DNA from: Antedon bifida
Taxonomy: Eukaryota > Echinodermata > Crinoidea > Comatulida > Antedonidae
NCBI GenBank assembly: GCA_963402885.1
Contig: OY727101.1
Coordinates: 12,162,917 to 12,226,916, forward strand
Length of the DNA: 64,000 bases
Direction of reading: 5' to 3'
In this document: positions 37,601 to 49,600 of the stretch, piece by piece
Position numbering within the stretch: the first letter of the stretch is position 1
How the letters are laid out: every line of letters begins with the position of its first letter
Program-made: the position numbers and the translations under genes
The notes under the pieces: model-generated
The model's input: only the letters and a program-made list of their open reading frames with translations
Database searches by the model: none
What the model was told of the DNA's origin: nothing

Positions 37601-40600
37601 ATCGAATAACCGTAAGTAGGTTTGACCTCTTCGCGGTGGGAGAGGATTAGGATTACATTAAAGGAAGAATGATTGCAATTTTATGTGAAGTTAGACACTT
37701 ACCGGTACATATTGGAATTTTATGAATCACGCATGTACGTCTATAAAAAGTATCATTTGACACTAAATAAGAGCATATTTTATGTTTTTGTAAGCGTGTG
37801 TTTGATTGTACACCCACCCAACTACTTACGTACGTGATGGAGTTTGTTGAACTGTCAAAAATATTATGGAATATGGTTCCATGTTTTGCTTTTATATATT
37901 TTACTATATATAGTAGGCTATAACATGCATTTGTAAGGGGACACCTTCAAGATGTTTCCTAATACTAATAGTGAGATCTGCTGTAGTGTTAAAATATTTT
38001 GACTTGTTTGTTTCACGTAAATGTGTCCTATAGATGAGCACTAGAATAGATTAATCTTAATTATGATAACCACACTGCTCCAACTCTCTACTATTTTAAA
38101 AATAGATTTAACAATAAGTAGAACTAGGCCTATGTTAAAAATAAAAACATAAACAATATCATTGTACCTTTTTTTCAAATGGAAACATTCTAGGCCTAAA
38201 TATCGTATGTTTTGTATATATTTCATTTTATAAATTTGTATTTTGGGAGGGGAGAACACATGGGAAAATCAAGAAATTGTTGAAGTCTGAATAGAAGAAT
38301 ACATAAATTCTGTCGTTCTATAATAATATTGCTCGACTTTACAGGAATATCTTGTACGATGTCATATTATTTTGTGAATGTTTATACAGTATTAAATACC
38401 TACTTATACAATGTTGATGTAAACCTGACATTGTAAAGTAGGAGTTGAAGAGGTTGCACAACATCAATTAAATATGCGTGGGTTATCATAAGTGACATCA
38501 CAGCAGGTGCGATACCTTTTGTGGGATAGTCCCACTTCTGTTTCATTTGAGGTATACAGTATTTTTGGATGTGATAAAACTTATTGTTTTGTTTTTGTTT
38601 TTATATATTTAGGCAAATTGCCAAAGATAACCATAAATGAATTCTTTCACTATCCTTCTTAAAGGTGGCAATCCCGTTCACAGGACAAACATACACAAGA
38701 TTCTCTACATAAACAAAGTCTTATTACAAGTCTTTGGGAGTGGAGTTGTAAATTGTGATTAGAAAAAATCCTGACATATGACAGGCTTGAACCCAGGCCC
38801 CTTTTATTGGTAGCCAAGCATCATAACCACCAAACCACATATATTTACATTATATACATATACATATACTTCATTCATAATTCTTGCATTCATTTGTTAG
38901 ATTTCATGTATGGTGTATTTTTTCATATGCAGTATTTTAGGTATGATAATTGTACATATAATAACATTCAATTCATAAATTTCACTACTATAAAATAGTA
39001 ACAAACCATGTAGAAATAGATTGGCGAGAAATATACAATTTGTTAAATGTACAGTATATTACATTCATTTTTTCCTTTATTCATTTATACATGCATGTAT
39101 TATTTCTTGGATTCATTCATACATGTATTATTTCATTCATTCATTCCTTCCTTCATTAATTAATGTCATGTATGTTTTTGTTTTCTTTCCTTGAGTGATA
39201 ACAGCACACCAGCATACAATACCATTGATCATTTCAGATTGAAGATGGTCAGCCATTGGAATATTTATCTGAAATGCGTCAGGTGTCTGTTGTCTTTATC
39301 AACATCATATTTGTACAGACTAAGGAAGTTGAAGACACCAACAACAACTTGCAACATGCATTTGATGTTATCTTCAGTAATTGCAAGCAATTTAGAGGTA
39401 GGCCAGCTACGTCTATTGCTTTCTATTTCAGTATATTTGTTATGCAATGTATTCCAATTGTTCTTATTATGTGTAATAGAGAGAACATTAACAGTATTAC
39501 TTATCAGTATCAATCCCGGTTTCAGTGAACTTTCGTTAAAATGAAACAATCAACCCACGACATCACCTGACTTTTAATCTTCAACTTTTTGGGTTTTTTT
39601 TATGGCGCGACAAGCGGAAATTAATTGGATCAGTTTATAAATCTGGGATATCTTTTCAAACGAGGAGATCACTATATAAAAATGACATATATTTAAACTA
39701 ATCTAAGGCAAATTACTGAAACAATGCTGTGGCTTACAAAATAAGATGAGAAAAAATCTAAAATTGAAGATACCTATATTTGGGGGAAATGGCAGTTTGG
39801 TGTGTCATATTTTGGCTTTAAAAAGTGTGCTTTCATGCTGATAAAACATGGTGTTAAAACTATGGTAGTTACGTAAGTCCTTTACTTATAGAATAAGGAA
39901 GTAACTTTCTATGAAATATAAGTTAAAAGACGCTACGGAATATACTAACGTTTATATTTGTTTCTATTAGGTTGTCTCAACAAAGTGTTTATGTTTGACA
40001 AGGTAGGGCTACTATTATTATTAGTTTGTTTGTTTGTTTCATATCGACAGAAACAATTAAACATCAAGTACTTAATTCTGTTTTTGTTTTGAATGTCTTT
40101 TCGTTTATCGGCGTTTTCCGGCCTCTCCCTCTCATACGGGGCGTCATAATATAATTATTTCTGTGTCACATACGAGGTCACATAACAATATGTTCATAGT
40201 GCCCCAAACGGCGCCCCGTACGCATAGGCTTTCTTTCTCTGCATACAAAGCCTGTTGATTTTGATTTATTGTTTTCTCTGATAATATGTTTCGAGAGGGC
40301 GTCTGTGATTTTTTTTACTGATCATTTTTAGCTTTAGTCCATTTATAGTTGATGATCTTATTGAATTCAATTCTTTCGCAGGGATGCACTTTTCTGGTCA
40401 TTTATGGATTGCCAGGTGACAAGCATGAAGAGGACTGTGCACATGCGCTGAAATCATCACACGTGATTTTAGATCAACTTAAAGCTACTCCCCTCATCTC
40501 GTAAGAAATATTCAAGTTAGGCCTACATTGTTTTTATTATTGAAAATGAGTAGCAACGATGACCACCCCAGGGCTGAAATTGATGTCAATATTTCAACTC

Positions 40601-43600
40601 GAAACCCCCGATAACCTATAAATAGACATATTGGAAGCCTAATGGAAAGTGTGGGTTTTTTACACCATTTTGAATCCAAGATGGGCGCACAAATGTGATT
40701 TCAATAATATTTCGGATCCACGAAACCTATTTCATCTCGTAATACATAGTTACGAGACTATTGTGAGATAAGAGCATAGCGCATGCGCGGATCAGTGAGC
40801 TGCTAATCACGCACTAATGTGTTTTGCAAATTATATGTACTCATCGCGTGTTGTTTAGTCTTGCAATTATAGACACCGAAATTTCCAATTTTGAGAATGA
40901 TGTACTAGTCCCTTGAATTCATTGTAATGAAACTGAAATTTATTTTTAATCTTTCAATAGACAAGTATCTATTGGTGTTACCACGGGTTCGTCATTCTGC
41001 GGTGTCGTTGGTCATAAACATAGGCATGAATATACAGGTATGCAAGGGAACATAATTATACACCATTAATAAATAGGCCTACAATCCTGAAACTCAGATA
41101 ATGTGCTTTAAATAACAATACAATCTGCTGGTAACATATTTCATTCATTTGCATCACACCTGAGTGTATCCCTGCCATTTTATTAGTTAATTTATTAACC
41201 TGTTTCGTTGAGTATTAATTATACTTAACCGAAAAGTGATATTTAATGGTTATATAGAATGGTACTATTGCACGTTCACCTTTTTGTAAACATGTGTCAA
41301 ACGTCTTAATGAGTTATTTTGTACGTCTTTTAGAAGATTGTTTTTATTTTACGTCCACACGGAATTGATCACCTCCATATCGTCGCACAATTGAAATCTC
41401 CCTAAAAATGAAATATAATAATACAAAAATATAAAAATATTATTTTATATTAATACGTCACATCCTTTCACCGTTGATCCCGTGTATATACAGCGCACAT
41501 TAAAGAACTTACACGAGTATGGGATCGTCATCCGTTGTGCTGACCTGAGTGGGTGCTGTACGTGGGCCTAATCGTAATTTCCTCAGTTTCATGAAGACGA
41601 TTATAATTAGCCGTAAGTTTAAAAAAAAATAGAAAAAATTAAAATGAGAATTCACACAACTTTCTTTTTTTTCAGTGATAGGACGAAAGGTGAACATGGC
41701 AGCCCGATTGATGATGCATTACCCAGATAAGCTGTCTTGCGATTCGGAAACATTTCATCATTCAAAGCAGCCACGACATTTCTTCAGAGAACTTCCACAC
41801 AAAGAAATGAAAGGTGTTCGCAATTCTGGCACCATTCATGAATATGTAGAGGGATCTGAGTATGTGACGTATCATTTATTTTGTGACGTATTTGTAGTAG
41901 GCCTATTTGATTTTTGTGACGTATAATTTTTGTAACGTATATTTTATTTGTGACGTATAATGTATGTTTATGACGTATAATTTATTTTGTAACGTATAAT
42001 ATATTTCGTGACGTAAAATTTATTTTTGTGACGTACAATTTTATTTTTGACGACACGAATCCGTAATTGTTTTAGCTGATTTCTGTCAGACTTATACCCA
42101 CAGATGCAATCTTTAAATCTGAAAAATATAGTTAATTCAGTTAATTAATTCTTTTATTGAACTTCATTCACTGACATTTAAATTCCAATTATTATAATTG
42201 GTCGGTGATTTTTGTTCGGTTATTTGTAAGTTGATACCGAATACTACATTTGTAAATGTCTTTATGAGGCATAGCCTATATTTAGATTTAACATATTAAT
42301 AAACTAGTTTTTAAACGTTACATTATTTATTTAATAGGAAATGTATCATTGGTTGCCGTTTAGTGCGTCGATGGCGTCACGAAATGACATTAACAGGCAC
42401 TACGCGCCAGAAATGGATTTTGTGTTTTTTTGTTTCTAACATCTACAGCAGTTTAATATTAGAGTTAAACTACGCCGTTAAATAGCTGAATTCTGAATAG
42501 CTGAATCAAAATTTAAAATCTACATAAAAATTGAAGCTAAAATTATGTGTTTTGTGAAACCACTGCTCGCTTAGTGTCACTTCGTGACGTCACTAACGGA
42601 TAATTTATTGCATAATAATGTTATTTTTATTGTCATATTCATTCTCTCACACAGAAATAACATGCCTGTTCCACTTACGGTTCCAGAATTCGAGTTTCCT
42701 ATACTAGGTATCGTATATCATAGTAATTCATCTCTGTAATATTGGTTTACCTTATTAGTGTTTATTGAAATATTAACCAAGTTTAAGATTCTTAGAATTA
42801 GTGCGATTTAATGAGTGCCTAATTATTTAACTATCAGTTATCACCTTACGGAGGTATTTAGTGTGTCGCTTCTCGACAAAGTCCCTCTCTCATTCATCCT
42901 GCTCCCCGCAATTAGCGCCCTGTTCTGACGAGCTAGAAAGAACGAAATACATACATAAATTGATGTGATTATAATTTAAAAGACGAAAAATGTTTGTTAT
43001 AGGAAGAGTAGACATAGTCGTGTGGTTGGTGCGGTTTCTAACGTGTTTCCCCCTTTTGGGATTGTTTATACGTTGGCTAATAATTATAATAGCGAAACTA
43101 TTTGGTGAAGTTTTATGAACTGAGCTAAGTTATTTTGTCTGCCAGTGGTCTATGCTGTGCAATCTTTATCGTTTATGAACTAAGTTCAGTCTTTAGATTT
43201 TAATCCTTATCATCTATGAACTAAATTCAGTCTTGACTGTCAATCCTTATCATCTATGAACTAGAATCAGTCTACTGTCAATCCTTATCATTTATTATAA
43301 TACAAAGAAATATATTAGGACAGGAACACCCATATTTATGAGAAATTTTCTCCTGAAATGAACGAGGGTAACATGTTTAAACTACAGCCAACCTCACACT
43401 GAATTTAGGCTCTGTAAAACACACTGTTTCTTACTAAATGTCATTGTATGTTTTTCAAAGGACGGGAAAGGGAACTTGAAGAATTTGTTACTCAACTACG
43501 TCTGATGAGAGCACCATCAAACGAATCTTATAAGAACATTGTAATATACGATGGAGAGTCAGGTATCGGAAAAACTCGTATGTTAGATGCCATTATTATT

Positions 43601-46600
43601 GAAGCCATGCGAGAAAACGTAAGGTAAGATGAATATAATACTATGTAGATTTCTGTAAGAGAAGCTGCGAATTGTCAATGGGCCCGTTCATGCTTAGATC
43701 CGGTTAAGTTGGTTTCTACCTACCAAAGTTTGCTACATGTCGATTTGAGAGGAGCGAAATCGGCACCTCTATTTAAACGTCAAATTAAACCTTTTCTTTT
43801 TAATTAATTACTAAGTATTGTTAGGCGCTCTGTTCTTTGTAGTGCGCCATATAAAAAACTTTTAGAATAGAATACCGTGCCCCGGAAATCAACATACCCG
43901 GATATAAATATCTAAGCCTGAACAAGTCCAATGATAGCACAAACAATTCCAATTATAAGTTAGATTATTTTGCATACATATTAAGTTTGGATCACGCCAG
44001 TGAGTTGACCAACCACAAGTGACAGTGACTTGCGCTGCGTACCGTACTAGAGTGCGACTTAAGGTTGTACTTTTAGTAGCGATAGGTTATGTCACCCTTG
44101 TGAATAGTTTAAATCAATAATTAATATTTCTTAGATTAATAATTAATATAAGTAGTTAATAATTACTGTACTCCAAAGATTAATCGTTCGTTATCAATAA
44201 CGTTGTTAAGTTTGTCCCTCGATAGTAAAAATACAGAATGGTAGTTTTTTATGTATTTATAAATTTGTACTAAATAAAAATATTAAAATTAATATATAAA
44301 CACAAGCATATGCTTGCCCTTTTATCCGTCAATTGTTATAAAATAAAGTGATACTTTTGAAATATATTCACAAAAGATGGTTGTGTCATATCCCTCGATA
44401 GCTCAGTTGGTAGAGCGGAGGACTGTAGAGTTGTCACTGTTATCCTTAGGTCGCTGGTTCAAATCCGGCTCGAGGGACTTGTTTTATTATTTAAATAAAA
44501 CATTGTGCTTTTTTTTTAATTAATTTCCCTCGGCTCGTTTTTCTTAATTTAAAAACTTACTCATTTTTTTAATTAAAAAAAAAATTCCAATGGACAAATA
44601 ATAAAATAAGTTCCCACACCGGGAATCGAACCCGGGCCGCGGCGGTGAGAGCGCCGAATCCTAACCACTAGACCATATGGGACAACTTGAGAAACGTCTA
44701 AATTTAAGCGCTAATGTTGTTCATAGTTATTATGCATGGAACTTGATTAATTACGTTTGATCGAAGATTTATTTTCCTTATTTTAAATTCAACATTATAT
44801 TCAATAGTTTAGGATATTACATTAAAAAGCATTAAATAAATGAAATAGAATATTATATTAAAATGTCAAAACATTAAATATTTATTGTCTCCCAAAAACA
44901 TGAAAAATGAAGATGAAGGAATCAGAATTTGAATATGCCATATTATGCCCGTTCATTCAATTGTTATTAAATAAAGTGGTACCCTTGAAGTATATTCACA
45001 AAAGATGGCTATTTTGTCATATCCCTCGATAGCTCAGTTGGTAGAGCGGAGGACTGTAGAGTTGTCACTGTTATCCTTAGGTCGCTGGTTCAAATCCGGC
45101 TCGAGGGAATTGTTTTATTATTTAAATAAAACATTGTGCTTTTTTTATATTAATTTCGTTTTTCTTAATTTAAAAACTTACTCATTTTTTAATTTAAAAA
45201 AAAATTCCAATGGACAAATAATAAAATAAGTTCCCACATCGGGAATCGAACCTGGGCCGCGGCGGTGAGAGCGCCGAATCCTAACCACTAGACCATATGG
45301 GACAACTTGAGAAACGTCTAAATTTAAGCGCTAATGTTGTTCATAGTTATTATGCATGGAACTTGATTAATTACGTTTGATCGAAGATTTATTTTCCTTA
45401 TTTTAAATTCAACATTATATTCAATAGTTTAGGATATTACATTAAAAAGCATTAAATAAATGAAATAGAATATTATATTAAAATATCAAAACATTAAATA
45501 TTTATTGTCTCCCAAAAACATGAAAAATGAAGATGAAGGAATCAGAATTTGAATATGCCATATTATGCCCGTTCATTCAATTGTTATTAAATAAAGTGGG
45601 ACCCTTGAAGTATATTCACAAAAGATGGCTATTTCGCATATCCCTCGATAGCTCAGTTGGTAGAGCGGAGGACTGTAGAGTTGTCACTGTTATCCTTAGG
45701 TCGCTGGTTCAAATCCGGCTCGAGGGACTTGTTTTATTGTTTAAATAAAACATTGTGCTTTTTTTTATTAATTTCCCTCGGCTCGTTTTTCTTAATTTAA
45801 AAAACTTACTCATTTTTTTAATTTAAAAAAAAATTCCAATGGACAAATAATAAAATAAGTTCCCACACCGGGAATCGAACCCGGGCCGCGGCGGTGAGAG
45901 CGCCGAATCCTAACCACTAGACCATATGGGACAACTTGAGAAACGTCTAAATTTAAGCGCTAATGTTGTTCATAGTTGTTATTATGCATGTGTTATGCGT
46001 ATGTTAGATGCCATTATTATTGAAGCCATGCGAGAAAACGTAAGGTAAGATGAATATAATACTATGTAGATTTCTGTAAGAAAAGCTGCGAATTGTCAAT
46101 GGGCCCGTTCATGCTTAGATCCGGTTAAGTTGGTTTCTACCTACCAAAGTTTGCTACATGTCGATTTGAGAGGAGCGAAATCGGCACCTCTATTTAAACG
46201 TCAAATTAAACCTTTTCTTTTTAATTAATTACTAAGTATTGTTAGGCGCTCTGTTCTTTGTAGTGCGCCATATAAAAAACTTTTAGAATAGAATACCGTG
46301 CCCCGGAAATCAACATACCCGGATATAAATATCTAAGCCTGAACAAGTCCAATGATAGCACAAACAATTCCAATTATAAGTTAGATTATTTTGCATACAT
46401 ATTAAGTTTGGATCACGCCAGTGAGTTGACCAACCACAAGTGACAGTGACTTGCGCTGCGTACCGTACTAGAGTGCGACTTAAGGTTGTACTTTTAGTAG
46501 CGATAGGTTATGTCACCCTTGTGAATAGTTTAAATCAATAATTAATATTTCTTAGATTAATAATTAATATAAGTAGTTAATAATTACTGTACTCCAAAGA

Positions 46601-49600
46601 TTAATCGTTCGTTATCAATAACGTTGTTAAGTTTGTCCCTCGATAGTAAAAATACAGAATGGTAGTTTTTTATGTATTTATAAATTTGTACTAAATAAAA
46701 ATATTAAAATTAATATATAAACACAAGCATATGCTTGCCCTTTTATCCGTCAATTGTTATAAAATAAAGTGATACTTTTGAAATATATTCACAAAAGATG
46801 GTTGTGTCATATCCCTCGATAGCTCAGTTGGTAGAGCGGAGGACTGTAGAGTTGTCACTGTTATCCTTAGGTCGCTGGTTCAAATCCGGCTCGAGGGACT
46901 TGTTTTATTATTTAAATAAAACATTGTGCTTTTTTTTTAATTAATTTCCCTCGGCTCGTTTTTCTTAATTTAAAAACTTACTCATTTTTTTAATTAAAAA
47001 AAAAATTCCAATGGACAAATAATAAAATAAGTTCCCACACCGGGAATCGAACCCGGGCCGCGGCGGTGAGAGCGCCGAATCCTAACCACTAGACCATATG
47101 GGACAACTTGAGAAACGTCTAAATTTAAGCGCTAATGTTGTTCATAGTTATTATGCATGGAACTTGATTAATTACGTTTGATCGAAGATTTATTTTCCTT
47201 ATTTTAAATTCAACATTATATTCAATAGTTTAGGATATTACATTAAAAAGCATTAAATAAATGAAATAGAATATTATATTAAAATGTCAAAACATTAAAT
47301 ATTTATTGTCTCCCAAAAACATGAAAAATGAAGATGAAGGAATCAGAATTTGAATATGCCATATTATGCCCGTTCATTCAATTGTTATTAAATAAAGTGG
47401 TACCCTTGAAGTATATTCACAAAAGATGGCTATTTTGTCATATCCCTCGATAGCTCAGTTGGTAGAGCGGAGGACTGTAGAGTTGTCACTGTTATCCTTA
47501 GGTCGCTGGTTCAAATCCGGCTCGAGGGAATTGTTTTATTATTTAAATAAAACATTGTGCTTTTTTTATATTAATTTCGTTTTTCTTAATTTAAAAACTT
47601 ACTCATTTTTTAATTTAAAAAAAAATTCCAATGGACAAATAATAAAATAAGTTCCCACATCGGGAATCGAACCTGGGCCGCGGCGGTGAGAGCGCCGAAT
47701 CCTAACCACTAGACCATATGGGACAACTTGAGAAACGTCTAAATTTAAGCGCTAATGTTGTTCATAGTTATTATGCATGGAACTTGATTAATTACGTTTG
47801 ATCGAAGATTTATTTTCCTTATTTTAAATTCAACATTATATTCAATAGTTTAGGATATTACATTAAAAAGCATTAAATAAATGAAATAGAATATTATATT
47901 AAAATATCAAAACATTAAATATTTATTGTCTCCCAAAAACATGAAAAATGAAGATGAAGGAATCAGAATTTGAATATGCCATATTATGCCCGTTCATTCA
48001 ATTGTTATTAAATAAAGTGGGACCCTTGAAGTATATTCACAAAAGATGGCTATTTCGCATATCCCTCGATAGCTCAGTTGGTAGAGCGGAGGACTGTAGA
48101 GTTGTCACTGTTATCCTTAGGTCGCTGGTTCAAATCCGGCTCGAGGGACTTGTTTTATTGTTTAAATAAAACATTGTGCTTTTTTTTATTAATTTCCCTC
48201 GGCTCGTTTTTCTTAATTTAAAAAACTTACTCATTTTTTTAATTTAAAAAAAAATTCCAATGGACAAATAATAAAATAAGTTCCCACACCGGGAATCGAA
48301 CCCGGGCCGCGGCGGTGAGAGCGCCGAATCCTAACCACTAGACCATATGGGACAACTTGAGAAACGTCTAAATTTAAGCGCTAATGTTGTTCATAGTTGT
48401 TATTATGCATGTGTTATGCGTATGTTAGATGCCATTATTATTGAAGCCATGCGAGAAAACGTAAGGTAAGATGAATATAATACTATGTAGATTTCTGTAA
48501 GAAAAGCTGCGAATTGTCAATGGGCCCGTTCATGCTTAGATCCGGTTAAGTTGGTTTCTACCTACCAAAGTTTGCTACATGTCGATTTGAGAGGAGCGAA
48601 ATCGGCACCTCTATTTAAACGTCAAATTAAACCTTTTCTTTTTAATTAATTACTAAGTATTGTTAGGCGCTCTGTTCTTTGTAGTGCGCCATATAAAAAA
48701 CTTTTAGAATAGAATACCGTGCCCCGGAAATCAACATACCCGGATATAAATATCTAAGCCTGAACAAGTCCAATGATAGCACAAACAATTCCAATTATAA
48801 GTTAGATTATTTTGCATACATATTAAGTTTGGATCACGCCAGTGAGTTGACCAACCACAAGTGACAGTGACTTGCGCTGCGTACCGTACTAGAGTGCGAC
48901 TTAAGGTTGTACTTTTAGTAGCGATAGGTTATGTCACCCTTGTGAATAGTTTAAATCAATAATTAATATTTCTTAGATTAATAATTAATATAAGTAGTTA
49001 ATAATTACTGTACTCCAAAGATTAATCGTTCGTTATCAATAACGTTGTTAAGTTTGTCCCTCGATAGTAAAAATACAGAATGGTAGTTTTTTATGTATTT
49101 ATAAATTTGTACTAAATAAAAATATTAAAATTAATATATAAACACAAGCATATGCTTGCCCTTTTATCCGTCAATTGTTATAAAATAAAGTGATACTTTT
49201 GAAATATATTCACAAAAGATGGTTGTGTCATATCCCTCGATAGCTCAGTTGGTAGAGCGGAGGACTGTAGAGTTGTCACTGTTATCCTTAGGTCGCTGGT
49301 TCAAATCCGGCTCGAGGGACTTGTTTTATTATTTAAATAAAACATTGTGCTTTTTTTTTAATTAATTTCCCTCGGCTCGTTTTTCTTAATTTAAAAACTT
49401 ACTCATTTTTTTAATTAAAAAAAAAATTCCAATGGACAAATAATAAAATAAGTTCCCACACCGGGAATCGAACCCGGGCCGCGGCGGTGAGAGCGCCGAA
49501 TCCTAACCACTAGACCATATGGGACAACTTGAGAAACGTCTAAATTTAAGCGCTAATGTTGTTCATAGTTATTATGCATGGAACTTGATTAATTACGTTT

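Larger units (their letters stand above)
43577..45997 (+). repeat. Higher-order repeat, copy 1 (2,421 bp): exon 14 tail + 3 Tyr/Glu tRNA pairs
   Basis: Begins at CGTATGTTAGATGCC inside ADCY10 exon 14, runs through the real splice donor at 43624, and contains three sub-units (tRNA-Tyr at 44392, 45023, 45642; tRNA-Glu at 44611, 45231, 45860). The same block starts again at 45998 and 48419, an offset of exactly 2,421 bp each time. Differences among copies are very few (for example GAGAAGCTGC here against GAAAAGCTGC in copies 2 and 3). Confidence 0.92.
45998..48418 (+). repeat. Higher-order repeat, copy 2 (2,421 bp)
   Basis: Starts with the 47-bp ADCY10 exon 14 tail (45998-46044) and an intact GTAAGATG donor, but lacks the exon's acceptor and 5' part. 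It then repeats the whole copy 1 block nearly base for base. Confidence 0.92.
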
